Shown here piece after piece: positions 9,953-19,055 of a stretch of 64,000 nucleotides of DNA. Each line of letters begins with the position of its first letter. Positions within the stretch are counted from its first letter, which is position 1. Under the pieces are notes generated by a model that saw only the letters and a program-made list of their open reading frames with translations, made no database searches and was not told where the DNA came from. The position numbers were made by a program, and so were the translations under genes. The DNA is taken from NCBI RefSeq assembly GCF_000183425.1, contig NC_014759.1, forward strand, positions 3,069,001 to 3,133,000. The letters run 5' to 3'. Source of the stretch: Marivirga tractuosa DSM 4126. GTDB lineage: Bacteria; Bacteroidota; Bacteroidia; Cytophagales; Cyclobacteriaceae.

Positions 9953-10345
9953 ATGGCTGCAGGTTCAAGACAGAAAAAATATTCCAGTTTATTACAGAAA
10001 GATTTAAGCGAAATTTTTCAAAAACAAATGGCTAATGCCTTTGGAAAAGCTTTTATCACCATAACTGATGTGGAAGTGTCCCCAGATTTAAGTTTTGCTA
10101 AGATTTATTTAAGCCTAATGCTGTCTGACAATCCAAGCGAAACGCTGGAAATGATTAGAGAAAGAAAAAGTGAAATCAGGAAACATTTAGGAAATAGAAT
10201 TGGAAAGCAAGTTAGGATTGTTCCTGAGATCGCATTCTTTATGGATGACACCTTGGAAAGGGCAAATCGAATTGATGATATTCTATCTAAACTTGACATT
10301 CCACCTGAGGAAAAGGATGAGGATGATGATGAAAATAAGGAATAA
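9953..10345 (+). CDS. rbfA: 30S ribosome-binding factor A
   Basis: A 130-residue RbfA, which binds the immature 30S subunit and helps 16S rRNA 5' end maturation and cold adaptation. The basic N-terminus (SRQKKYSSLLQKDLSEIF), the ITDVEVSPDLSFAKIYLS strand and the C-terminal RIVPEIAFFMDDTLERANRI are the family pattern. An acidic tail (EEKDEDDDENKE) ends it. The next gene, a LolC/E-type permease, starts 18 bases downstream and is probably co-transcribed. Confidence 0.95.
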   Translation: MAAGSRQKKYSSLLQKDLSEIFQKQMANAFGKAFITITDVEVSPDLSFAKIYLSLMLSDNPSETLEMIRERKSEIRKHLGNRIGKQVRIVPEIAFFMDDTLERANRIDDILSKLDIPPEEKDEDDDENKE

Positions 10346-10363
10346 AAATTCACCATTAAAATA

Positions 10364-11590
10364 TTGAAGAACCTATCATTTTTCATAGCAAGAAGATATT
10401 TCCTTTCTAAGAAGAAAAAAGGATTCATTAATGTACTGTCCATTATTGCCATGGTAGGTGTTGCAATTGGAACAGCCGCATTGGTCATTGTGCTTTCGGT
10501 TTTCAACGGGCTGGAAGATTTAATCCGTTCATTATATAGCTCTTTTGATGCAGATATCAAGATCAGCTTAAATGAAGGTAAATTCTTTGAATATGATGAT
10601 GAGCTTCAAAAAGCAATTGAAGAAAGTGAAGGCCTTGCAACCATAGTGCAAGTCGTTGAGGACAATGTGTTGGTGCGCTATAATGATGGTGAATCAGTAG
10701 TTCGGATGAAAGGGGTAAGTCCTGAATTTGTTAAAAATAGTCGTTTAAAAAATCATATTACCGAAGGCCAATTGAAGCTGACGGAAAAAGAACAGAACTT
10801 TGCAGTTGTGGGACAAGGCATTCGATATGATTTATCCATCAACTCACGTAACGATTTTTTAGCTTTGCAATTTTATTATCCGAAAAACATTAGTCCTGGT
10901 AGAACTAATCCATCTAGCATGTACAATTCTGGAATTTTGATGCCGGCCGGGGTTTTTGCTATTGAAAAGCAATATGATGAAAAGTATATTTTTGTGCCAA
11001 TACGCTTTGCTAGAAAATTAATAGGGAAGAAAAATGAATGCACATCCATTGAAATTAATTTGGATGCCGGAGTTTCAATTGACCAGGTACAAGAATCCTT
11101 ACAAAAAGATTTAGGAGATGAATTCGAGGTTTTAAATTCTGACGAACAACACGCTTCATTGCTCAAAGCAATCAAAATAGAAAAATTATTTATATACCTC
11201 ACTTTCAGTTTTATTTTGGCTGTTGCTTCTTTCAATATCTTTTTTGCACTTACTATGTTGGCACTTGATAAGAAAAGAGACATTAGCATATTGTATGCCA
11301 TGGGCACCCCTATCAAAACAATCCGCAATGTTTTCTTAAAAGAAGGTGCGATTATTTCTTTATCGGGAGCGCTTACTGGTGGTCTTTTTGGATTTATTAT
11401 TTGTCTACTGCAGCAAGAGTATGGACTAATCTCAATGAATATGGCGTCAGCTGTGCAAGAGGCTTATCCTGTTAAGATGATTGCTTCAGATTTTATTTTC
11501 ACCATGCTGACAATTTCTGTCATTACTATATTAGCATCTTTCAAGCCCGCTCAAGTTGCAGCCAAATCGGTTGAAATTCAGCGATTGTAG
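10364..11590 (+). CDS. LolC/LolE-type ABC transporter permease
   Basis: A 408-residue FtsX/MacB-fold permease, the type that extracts lipoproteins from the inner membrane in LolCDE systems. A positively charged N-terminus (ARRYFLSKKKKGFINVLS) precedes the first helix at about 22-45. A periplasmic domain of about 220 residues follows, then three C-terminal helices with the typical KRDISILYAMG coupling segment. The start is a TTG codon at 10364; no ATG fits, and the predicted N-terminus MKNLSFFIARRY matches the family. No ATPase gene is adjacent, so the partner is elsewhere or is the LolD-like ATPase at 17089 (inference). Confidence 0.88.
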   Translation: MKNLSFFIARRYFLSKKKKGFINVLSIIAMVGVAIGTAALVIVLSVFNGLEDLIRSLYSSFDADIKISLNEGKFFEYDDELQKAIEESEGLATIVQVVEDNVLVRYNDGESVVRMKGVSPEFVKNSRLKNHITEGQLKLTEKEQNFAVVGQGIRYDLSINSRNDFLALQFYYPKNISPGRTNPSSMYNSGILMPAGVFAIEKQYDEKYIFVPIRFARKLIGKKNECTSIEINLDAGVSIDQVQESLQKDLGDEFEVLNSDEQHASLLKAIKIEKLFIYLTFSFILAVASFNIFFALTMLALDKKRDISILYAMGTPIKTIRNVFLKEGAIISLSGALTGGLFGFIICLLQQEYGLISMNMASAVQEAYPVKMIASDFIFTMLTISVITILASFKPAQVAAKSVEIQRL

Positions 11591-11695
11591 GAAATTATTG
11601 AAAAAAACATTACCAGTTCCATCCTTATTTATTAAATTTCAATTCTGATTTTTCTAAAAAATTAACAAAAGCTGTTTGATTGATAAGTTTTATCC

Positions 11696-14626
11696 ATGAA
11701 GGTATACACCACTCAACCGTTTCAACTAATATATTCACTGTTTGAACATGAATATTTGGGCTACACATTTGAATCTTTTGTAGTGCAAATAAACAGTAGA
11801 GGTGAATTAACTTTTTCGCATCAAAACATTTCTTCTAAAAATGCCAAGGAATTTGGAAAAGGCTTGGATGATGTTGATTATGAATTGATTGAGCTAATGG
11901 ATGAAATGCAGCAGGATGTGGTGGTAAGGAAGTTTGCGAAGAAGAAAATGAAGCCCGCTGAATTTTTTGATAAATTTTATAATATAGAAGGTGGTAATGA
12001 CCTAGTGAAGGACGAAATAGAGCGCTATATGGAAAGAAGGCGTTCGGAAATTTTAAGCCGAATAAAAGGCAAAATGCTTTTTGAGATGGGTAATGATGGT
12101 GAACCCGCCTGGCGCCAAATTGAAATAATGGAAGAAAAAGCCACTATCCTTTTCCATTTTGTAAAGAATGAAGACAATACCCACTATTTCCCTACTATTA
12201 AGCATAATGGTGAAAAATTAGAGTTTCAGTATAAAGGAGCCTATCTAATTTGTAATGAACCGGCCTGGCTTGTAGTGGATCAGAAATTATACTCATTTGA
12301 AAAAGATCCTGAGGGCAAAAAGATCAAACCTTTTCTCAATAAAAAATTCATAGCAATTCCTCAGAAGGTAGAAGAAACCTACTTCAAAAAATTTGTTGCC
12401 CCGCTGGTTGCCTCCTTTGATGTTTTTGCCAGAGGATTTAAGATTAAAACTTATCGCGAGGAACCCTTTCCCAAATTGAAAATTTCAGAATTAGCTGCTA
12501 CAGCAGGAAAAAATCTTGATCTATTTAGTAATGGCGATAAAGATATAGAAGACGAAGGGAAATTATTAATGGAACTGAAGTTCCAATATGGAGAACATAC
12601 TTTCCCGCTTGGTAAAGGAGAGGGAGTTTCGGTAAAAGTTGAAAAGGAAGATGGACAGTTCGTTTTTAAACGTTTGGTCAGAAATATTTTGAAAGAAAAG
12701 AGCCTGAGAGATGCCATGGTAGATAGAGGTTTGAATATTTTGAAAGGAAAAGTTACTGCTCCTAAAACGCAAGCCTTTAGCTGGATTTCTAAAAATGTGG
12801 ATTGGCTGGATGAGAATCAGGTTGAAATACAGCAAGAAAAACAAGTAAGTGATAAGAACTACTTTGTTGGTAAATCTTCTATTGAAATTGATATATCAGA
12901 AGGTATCGATTGGTTTGATATCAATGCAGTAGTTATTTTTGGAGACTATGAGATTCCTTTTAAAGAGCTCAGAAAGCATATTTTGAATAATCAAACTGAA
13001 TTTCAATTACCTAATAATCAGACGGCAGTAATTCCATCGCACTGGTTTGAAGATTATTCAGAGCTTTTCAGCTTTATGGAAAATGGAAATGAAGATGCCA
13101 TGAAAATGAGGAAGCATCATTTGTCATTGGTGAGTGAAATGGAAAAAAGTAACCTTGCGAAGGTGCAAATGGACCGAAAGTTAGCGAAGCTTAAGGACTT
13201 TACTCAAATAGATGATCACCCAATGCCTGAAGATTTCTCAGGGGAATTACGTCCTTATCAAAAGGAAGGATTTAATTGGCTGCAATTCTTAAATCAATAT
13301 AATTTTGGCGGTTGCTTAGCTGATGATATGGGATTGGGGAAAACCGTACAAACACTGGCCATGCTGCAATCGGAGAAAGAAAGTGGCAGGACTGCGGCAA
13401 GCCTATTGATCATGCCTACATCCTTGGTTTATAACTGGCAATCAGAAGCAGAAAAGTTTACACCTGAATTAAAAATATTTGTCTATACAGGGACAAACAG
13501 GATCAAAGACAGTAAACAATTTGAAGATTACGACTTGATTTTGACTTCTTACGGTATTACCCGCTTGGATGTAGAAATCCTTTCTGAATTTTTATTTAAT
13601 TATATTATTCTGGATGAATCTCAAGCAATCAAAAACCCAGATTCCCATATCGCCAAAGCAGTTAAAAAATTAAAATCTCGTAGAAAATTAGTCTTAACAG
13701 GTACACCTGTGGAAAACAGTACAATGGATTTATGGTCTCAAATGTCATTCGTAAACCCTGGTTTGCTAGGCAATAAGAAATTCTTTAAAGATGAGTTTGT
13801 GACACCAATTGAGAAAAAAAGGGATGAGCAAAAATCCCAAAAATTGGCAACACTGATTAAGCCATTTATTTTGAGGAGACATAAATCACAGGTAGCAACC
13901 GAACTTCCCGATAAAATTGAGAATGTCCATTATTCTGGCATGACCACCATGCAGGAAGAGAAATATGAGGAAGTAAAAAATTACTTCCGTGATATGATTT
14001 TGGATGAAATTGAGAAAAAAGGGATTCGCAGTTCACAAATGATATTATTGCAAGGCTTAACTCAGTTGCGACAAATTGCTAACCATCCAAAAATGGTAGA
14101 CCCTGAATATCAAGGCGATTCAGGAAAAATGGAAGATGTTACCCATATGTTGACTTCAATTATTTCAGAAGGGCATAAGGTTTTGATATTCAGTCAATTT
14201 GTAAAACATTTGAGCTTATTTAAAGAATTCATGGAACGTAGTCATATAAAATATGCCTATTTGGATGGTACTACCAAAGATCGTCAAAAGCAAGTAAAAC
14301 TGTTCCAAGAAAATCAAGACCTATCAGTATTCTTAATTTCTCTAAAAGCTGGTGGATTGGGTTTAAACCTAACAGCAGCAGATTATGTGTTTTTACTGGA
14401 TCCATGGTGGAATCCTGCCATTGAGCAACAAGCAGTAGATAGAGCTCATAGAATTGGACAAAAGCAACAAGTCTTCACTTATAAATTTATCACAAAAAAT
14501 ACTGTAGAAGAAAAGATATTAGCGCTACAGGAGAAAAAATTGACCCTGGCTAGGGATTTAATTAGCACTGAGGAAAGTTTTATGAAGAGCTTAAGTAAGG
14601 AGGATATTCAGGGGATTTTGTCGTAG
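11696..14626 (+). CDS. SNF2-family DEAD/DEAH helicase-like ATPase
   Basis: A 976-residue double-stranded DNA translocase of the SNF2 family. The N-terminal 500 residues are a bacterial-type accessory region. The ATPase core follows, with Walker A DDMGLGKT near residue 542, Walker B DESQAIKNPDS near 638, motif III LTGTPVENS, and motif VI DRAHRIGQKQQ near 914. The C-terminal helicase domain contains LKAGGLGLNLTAADYV. No nuclease or methylase is adjacent, so a restriction or defence role is not indicated by context. Bacterial SNF2 proteins such as RapA act on RNA polymerase recycling or DNA; the exact role here is unknown. Confidence 0.92.
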   Translation: MKVYTTQPFQLIYSLFEHEYLGYTFESFVVQINSRGELTFSHQNISSKNAKEFGKGLDDVDYELIELMDEMQQDVVVRKFAKKKMKPAEFFDKFYNIEGGNDLVKDEIERYMERRRSEILSRIKGKMLFEMGNDGEPAWRQIEIMEEKATILFHFVKNEDNTHYFPTIKHNGEKLEFQYKGAYLICNEPAWLVVDQKLYSFEKDPEGKKIKPFLNKKFIAIPQKVEETYFKKFVAPLVASFDVFARGFKIKTYREEPFPKLKISELAATAGKNLDLFSNGDKDIEDEGKLLMELKFQYGEHTFPLGKGEGVSVKVEKEDGQFVFKRLVRNILKEKSLRDAMVDRGLNILKGKVTAPKTQAFSWISKNVDWLDENQVEIQQEKQVSDKNYFVGKSSIEIDISEGIDWFDINAVVIFGDYEIPFKELRKHILNNQTEFQLPNNQTAVIPSHWFEDYSELFSFMENGNEDAMKMRKHHLSLVSEMEKSNLAKVQMDRKLAKLKDFTQIDDHPMPEDFSGELRPYQKEGFNWLQFLNQYNFGGCLADDMGLGKTVQTLAMLQSEKESGRTAASLLIMPTSLVYNWQSEAEKFTPELKIFVYTGTNRIKDSKQFEDYDLILTSYGITRLDVEILSEFLFNYIILDESQAIKNPDSHIAKAVKKLKSRRKLVLTGTPVENSTMDLWSQMSFVNPGLLGNKKFFKDEFVTPIEKKRDEQKSQKLATLIKPFILRRHKSQVATELPDKIENVHYSGMTTMQEEKYEEVKNYFRDMILDEIEKKGIRSSQMILLQGLTQLRQIANHPKMVDPEYQGDSGKMEDVTHMLTSIISEGHKVLIFSQFVKHLSLFKEFMERSHIKYAYLDGTTKDRQKQVKLFQENQDLSVFLISLKAGGLGLNLTAADYVFLLDPWWNPAIEQQAVDRAHRIGQKQQVFTYKFITKNTVEEKILALQEKKLTLARDLISTEESFMKSLSKEDIQGILS

Positions 14627-14662
14627 CTTGACTTTGCTTTGATTTGATAAAATCATTTTTAG

Positions 14663-15289
14663 ATGGATGAATTGAGCACTCATATTTGGTACGCTAGCTA
14701 CGGCTCTAATATTTCTATAGAAAGGTTTAAGTGCTACATCCAAGGAGGAAAGCCAGAAGGTGCTACGAGAACTTATCAAGGTTGTATAGATCAAAAGCCA
14801 CCAATAGATCAACAACCTATCCTAATACCACATGAATTATATTTCGCTAAAAGTGCTGGAGTATGGAATGGAGGAGGCGTTTGTTTCATCAATCCTGAGA
14901 AAAATAATAAGGCTAAGACATTAGGCAATATGTATCTGATTACTCGGCAACAGTTTTTGGAGGTTGTTCAGCAAGAGAACAATACACATGAGCCAATCAA
15001 AATTGATTTTAATAGAACCCAAAAGGAAGAATCCTTAATTGTAAGAGAGAACAGCTGGTACGGGAATTTACTATATTTAGGGGAAGAAGGTGATGCCCCA
15101 ATCTTCACTTTTACGAATGAAAAATACTTGGTAAATGGAATAAACTCACCGAACCAGCATTATTTAGGAACCATCATCAAAGGATTAATTGCTACCCACC
15201 AGCTCAGCATATCTCAATTGGAAGATTATTTTGTTTACAAAAAAGGAATTAAAAAGGCAATGCTCACTGAAGTGATCAATCAGTTTTAA
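14663..15289 (+). CDS. gamma-glutamylcyclotransferase-like protein
   Basis: A 208-residue cytoplasmic protein whose N-terminus WYASYGSNIS is the signature loop of the GGCT/AIG2-like fold (usually YGSN). The following CYIQGGKPEGATRTYQGC and HELYFAK segments match the stand-alone bacterial proteins often annotated as histone deacetylase-like or GGCT-like. Enzymes of this fold cyclise gamma-glutamyl amines to 5-oxoproline, but the catalytic glutamate cannot be placed with certainty, so the activity is unproven. It starts 37 bases after the SNF2 gene and may be co-transcribed. Confidence 0.75.
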   Translation: MDELSTHIWYASYGSNISIERFKCYIQGGKPEGATRTYQGCIDQKPPIDQQPILIPHELYFAKSAGVWNGGGVCFINPEKNNKAKTLGNMYLITRQQFLEVVQQENNTHEPIKIDFNRTQKEESLIVRENSWYGNLLYLGEEGDAPIFTFTNEKYLVNGINSPNQHYLGTIIKGLIATHQLSISQLEDYFVYKKGIKKAMLTEVINQF

Positions 15290-15318
15290 AAGGCGTTAAA
15301 TCACAAACCATTTCTTTA

Positions 15319-15376
15319 ATGTTACGTATTTAAAAAATAATACTATTATTGTAACATAATATTCAATTAGTAACAT
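15319..15376. promoter_or_regulatory. candidate TetR operator: three ATGTTAC/GTAACAT half-sites
   Basis: ATGTTAC at 15319-15325 is the exact reverse complement of GTAACAT at 15351-15357, and a third GTAACAT lies at 15370-15376, ten bases before the TetR start codon. The heptamer is placed where an autoregulatory operator would be expected. The spacing between the inverted half-sites (25 bases) is wider than in a classical TetR palindrome, so binding by two dimers or looping would be needed. Confidence 0.5.
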
Positions 15377-15385
15377 TTAAAGTAA

Positions 15386-15955
15386 ATGACTAAAAGTCAA
15401 AAAGCGATATTAGAAAGTGCCAAAGCTTTATTTTGGAAGTATGGTTTAAAGAAAGTAACCGTGGAGGAAATTTGCGAGCAGGCAGACGTAAGCAAAATGA
15501 CCTTTTACAGGCGCTTTGTAAATAAGGAACATGCTGCAGAGGAAATTTTAGAAGCGATTTTGGAAGATAACCTGAGAAGATATTCGGCTATCATGGATGA
15601 AAAAAAACCTTTTCCAGAAAAAATTAATGAGGTTTTAAAACTTAAACATCAAGAGTCCAAAAATATAAGCAAGGAATTCATTAATGAAATCTTAACGGAA
15701 GATGGCTCAGCGCTAAGCGAACTTGTTGAGAAGCATACCTTAAAATCTTATAAAGTAATGATAGCTGATTTTGAAAAAGCTAAAAAAGAAGGCTGGGTCA
15801 GAAAAGATCTAAAACCTGAATTTATTATGGATATGTTGGGAGTGATTCGAACTAAAATGCAAGATGAGCATTTCCTGAAAATGTTCAAGAGCATCGATGA
15901 AGCCATAATGGAATTAAGCAATTTCTTCTTTTATGGGATTTTTGTCAAACGATGA
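15386..15955 (+). CDS. TetR/AcrR family transcriptional regulator
   Basis: A 189-residue one-component regulator. The N-terminal helix-turn-helix is clear: ILESAKALFWKYGLKKVTVE, then ICEQADVSKMTFYRRF at about residues 28-43. The C-terminal ligand-binding domain is divergent, as usual. It is the first gene of a tight operon: the next start lies three bases after its stop, and barrel, ATPase, permeases and LolA-like genes follow on the same strand. Repeated GTAACAT elements in its leader suggest autoregulation. The inducer is probably a substrate of the transport system or an envelope stress compound (inference). Confidence 0.92.
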   Translation: MTKSQKAILESAKALFWKYGLKKVTVEEICEQADVSKMTFYRRFVNKEHAAEEILEAILEDNLRRYSAIMDEKKPFPEKINEVLKLKHQESKNISKEFINEILTEDGSALSELVEKHTLKSYKVMIADFEKAKKEGWVRKDLKPEFIMDMLGVIRTKMQDEHFLKMFKSIDEAIMELSNFFFYGIFVKR

Positions 15956-15958
15956 CTC

Positions 15959-17077
15959 ATGAGACAATTAATTATCATATTGCTAATTTTTGCCCCTTTC
16001 CTTCTGAAAAGCCAGATTTCTTGGGATGGACAAGTTTCTGCTTTTGGTAATTACAGTCCGGATAATCAGTATTATTTATTCATGGGTGGACGCTATATTC
16101 CTGAAATCAATTACACATATGCTATAGATTCAGGCAAAAGCTTTGATGTTTTAGCTGCTGCCAATATCAGTGGTTCTATTCTTTCAGACCCTTTTCAAGA
16201 CAACCAAACTAATGGAAATATAGACCCCTATCGATTATGGGCGCGTTATGCTGGCCAAAATTTTCAAATTCGGGCAGGCTTGCAAAAACTGGATTTTGGC
16301 GTGGCCACTTTGCTTCGTCCTTTGCAATGGTTCAATCAAATTGACCCTCGCGATCCTTTGGCTTTAACAAATGGAGTATATGGCGTTATGGGAAATTACT
16401 ATTTTCAAAATAATGCGAATATTTGGCTCTGGGGTCTATATGGAAACAACAAGAGAAGAGGCTTTGATGCTGTCGCTACAAATAAAAATGTACCTGAATT
16501 CGGAGGGCGTGTTCAACTTCCATTGCTCACAGGAGAAATTGGCTTTACATATCACCATAGAAAGGCCGATGCAAGTAGTTTTTTAAATGATAATGCATTC
16601 AACAATATTGCTGAAAACCGCTGGGCAGTAGATGTTAAATTAGATTGGGTAGTCGGACTTTGGCTAGAATCTACTTATATTCATAAAGCTGAAAATATTG
16701 GTGTTTTGACTAATCAAAATCTAATAAATCTTGGAGCCGATTATACTTTCGGCTTAGGTAATGGACTCACCGTCATTAGCGAACATCTATTATTTGGAAA
16801 TAGTGAAAGTGGCTTTTCTGATAATTACGCCAATATCACAGCTGCCAGTTTAAGTTATCCTTTAGGTTTTTTTGATAGCTTGAGTGGCTTGGCCTACTAC
16901 AGCTGGGAAACGGAAAGCACTACTTTTTTTCTAAATTATCAGCATCAATTCAATAAAATCATAGGCTATTTAATGGCCTATTACAATCCGTCTGAATTTC
17001 AGGGGATTCAACAAAATGAATTAGTCAATAACTTTTCAGGGCCAGGTGTGCGCATTATGCTGGTCTATAATCACTAA
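15959..17077 (+). CDS. outer-membrane beta-barrel protein (porin-like)
   Basis: A 372-residue protein with a signal peptide (IIILLIFAPFLLKSQ) followed by alternating strand-like sequence rich in aromatic residues and Asn/Gly turns, as in outer-membrane barrels. The barrel appears to begin right after the signal, and there is no TonB box, plug or lipobox. It most resembles generic porin-like or DUF1302-type barrels; the family is not certain. It lies 3 bases after the TetR gene and 11 bases before the ABC ATPase, so it probably forms the outer-membrane end of the transport system encoded by this operon. Confidence 0.78.
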   Translation: MRQLIIILLIFAPFLLKSQISWDGQVSAFGNYSPDNQYYLFMGGRYIPEINYTYAIDSGKSFDVLAAANISGSILSDPFQDNQTNGNIDPYRLWARYAGQNFQIRAGLQKLDFGVATLLRPLQWFNQIDPRDPLALTNGVYGVMGNYYFQNNANIWLWGLYGNNKRRGFDAVATNKNVPEFGGRVQLPLLTGEIGFTYHHRKADASSFLNDNAFNNIAENRWAVDVKLDWVVGLWLESTYIHKAENIGVLTNQNLINLGADYTFGLGNGLTVISEHLLFGNSESGFSDNYANITAASLSYPLGFFDSLSGLAYYSWETESTTFFLNYQHQFNKIIGYLMAYYNPSEFQGIQQNELVNNFSGPGVRIMLVYNH

Positions 17078-17088
17078 ATTATCTGCTT

Positions 17089-17796
17089 ATGGAACCTATC
17101 ATCAAAATTGAAAATGTCACCAAAAAATTTCCTGAAGGAGAAGGGGAGTTTGTTGCCTTGAAGAATATCAGTCTCAATTTTGAGAAGGGTGAATTTTCAG
17201 GAATAGTTGGTCCCAGTGGTTCTGGTAAAACAACACTGCTGAATATCATAGGATCTTTGGATCAGCCGAGTAGTGGAAATGCCTGGGTGATGGATAAAAA
17301 CGTAGCAGAATTAAGTCATAAAGAATCTGCTCAATTGAGAAATCTGCATTTAGGTTTTATTTTTCAGGTATACAATTTATTGCCTGTCTATACGGTATTT
17401 GAGAATGTAGAATTTGCTTTACTCTTGCAAAACAAAAGCAAGGAAGAGAGAAGAAAAGCAGTGATGCAAGCGTTGGAATGGGTGGGGCTGGAAAATATTC
17501 CTAATAAAAAGCCCTCAAAACTTTCAGGTGGAGAAGGGCAAAGAGTCGCTATTGCAAGAGCAATGGTGAAAGAACCTAAAATAGTGTTAGCCGATGAACC
17601 AACGGCTAATTTGGATGCAACTAATGCTCATGCAATCATTCAGACCATGAAAAAGCTCAATGAGGAGCTGGGTACTACTTTTTTATTTTCAACTCATGAT
17701 GAAAAGGTAATGCAGTATATGAACCGCATCGTTCACCTAAAAGGTGGTGAGGTCGAAAAAGATGAAATCATAACTGCTCAAAATCCAAAGTCATGA
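17089..17796 (+). CDS. ABC transporter ATP-binding protein, LolD/MacB type
   Basis: A 235-residue ATPase that would power the two FtsX-type permeases encoded downstream. Walker A GPSGSGKT is at residues 41-48, the Q-loop FQVYNLLP at about 92-99, the signature LSGGEGQRVAIARA at 145-158, and Walker B IVLADEPTANLD at 165-176. The FQ-x-YNLLP and LSGGE forms are typical of the LolD/MacB/FtsE branch. The residue after LSGGE is G rather than the usual R or Q, a mild variant. There is no membrane domain. Confidence 0.93.
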   Translation: MEPIIKIENVTKKFPEGEGEFVALKNISLNFEKGEFSGIVGPSGSGKTTLLNIIGSLDQPSSGNAWVMDKNVAELSHKESAQLRNLHLGFIFQVYNLLPVYTVFENVEFALLLQNKSKEERRKAVMQALEWVGLENIPNKKPSKLSGGEGQRVAIARAMVKEPKIVLADEPTANLDATNAHAIIQTMKKLNEELGTTFLFSTHDEKVMQYMNRIVHLKGGEVEKDEIITAQNPKS

Positions 17797-17891
17797 AATG
17801 AGCATAAATCTAGATTCCCTAATTTACCAACAGAGGGATGAATAGATTTATGGGAATTCCATGTGACAATTTAAAAACAAACACTATACAC

Positions 17892-19055
17892 ATGAAACTT
17901 GCATTACAATTAGCATATAAAAATTTAGTCGGTGCGGGTTTGCGCAGCTGGTTAAATATTGGAATTCTGGCTTTCACTTTTATTGTTATTATATTTTTTA
18001 ATGCTTATCTGGATGGCTGGAATTTACAAGCACAGAGAGAAAGTATAAAATGGGAATATGGCCATGGTCAATTACGGCATCAAGATTACGATCCCCTTGA
18101 CCCCTTTTCCATAAACGAAGCACATGGAAAATTAAATACTTCCCAAAGTGAAAATTTAACAGCTGTTTTGATCCAACAGGCATCACTTTATCCTGAAGGA
18201 AGAATGGTTTCTGTTTTGATGAAAGGTATAGATTCAGCTCAAAAAATATTAGAATTGCCAACTGAAGCATTCGCCAAGTCTGATGCCAATATTCCAGCTT
18301 TGATCGGTAAACGAATGGCCTCATCCAATAAACTGGAAGTTGGAGATCAACTGCTATTAAGGTGGCGAGATAAAAATGGGACCTTCGATGCCGCAGAAAT
18401 TACAATTGCTGACATTTTTGAAACCGATGTCACTTCTGTAGACGCGGGTCAGATTTGGATACCTATTGAGAGGCTGTGGAACATGACCGGGTTAAAGGGA
18501 GAGGCTACCTACTTTATAGCAGGTGAAAACTATTCTCATTCGCCCGTGGACGCGTGGTATTTTAAATCACAAGCAGAATTATTAAAGCAGTTACAGGAAA
18601 TTATTGAAATGAAAAGTGCTAGTAGTTCTATCCTGTATTTTCTGCTCTTAGGAATAGCCTTGCTCGCTATTTTTGATACTCAAGTGCTATCGATTTTTAG
18701 AAGGCAAAAAGAAATAGGAACCTATATTGCGTTGGGGATGACACGCTGGCAAGTGGTTCAATTATTTACAGTGGAAGGAAGTATGTATAGCATTTTGGCT
18801 AGCATAGTAGGTACAATAATTGGCGTTCCGATATTTTGGTATTTTTCAACCTTTGGGATAGGGATGCCTGATTATGTTACACAGCAAGATATGGGGGTTA
18901 CAATCGCGCAACGCATATACCCTGCCTTCACTATCGGGCTTATTATGGGTACTATCGCACTGGTGGTATTATCCGCAACCATTGTTAGTTTCATTCCATC
19001 GAGGAATATAGCAAAAATGGATCCTGTTGATGCACTTAAAGGAAAAGTCCAATGA
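17892..19055 (+). CDS. ABC transporter permease, FtsX/MacB fold (first of a pair)
   Basis: I place the start at the ATG at 17892 because the product then begins MKLALQLAYKNLVGAGLRSW, the usual N-terminus of this family. An upstream in-frame ATG at 17838 would add 18 polar residues with no family resemblance. The protein is about 387 residues: one N-terminal helix, a periplasmic domain of about 210 residues, then three helices with the coupling segment RRQKEIGTYIALGMTRWQV. It should pair with the next permease and the ATPase at 17089. Its TGA overlaps the next ATG (ATGA). Confidence 0.88.
   Translation: MKLALQLAYKNLVGAGLRSWLNIGILAFTFIVIIFFNAYLDGWNLQAQRESIKWEYGHGQLRHQDYDPLDPFSINEAHGKLNTSQSENLTAVLIQQASLYPEGRMVSVLMKGIDSAQKILELPTEAFAKSDANIPALIGKRMASSNKLEVGDQLLLRWRDKNGTFDAAEITIADIFETDVTSVDAGQIWIPIERLWNMTGLKGEATYFIAGENYSHSPVDAWYFKSQAELLKQLQEIIEMKSASSSILYFLLLGIALLAIFDTQVLSIFRRQKEIGTYIALGMTRWQVVQLFTVEGSMYSILASIVGTIIGVPIFWYFSTFGIGMPDYVTQQDMGVTIAQRIYPAFTIGLIMGTIALVVLSATIVSFIPSRNIAKMDPVDALKGKVQ

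Noticed and set aside
11696..14626. SNF2 helicase considered as part of a DISARM-like or other anti-phage system
   Set aside because: No methylase, nuclease, DUF1998 or phospholipase-type gene is adjacent; neighbours are a permease and a GGCT-like protein.
14663..15289. GGCT-like gene considered as part of a toxin-antitoxin or modification pair with the SNF2 gene
   Set aside because: The only support is adjacency; no known pairing of these families and no shared regulation signal seen.
17838..17891. Upstream ATG extending the first FtsX-type permease by 18 residues
   Set aside because: The extension is polar and unlike the family; the ATG at 17892 gives the normal N-terminus MKLALQLAYKN.
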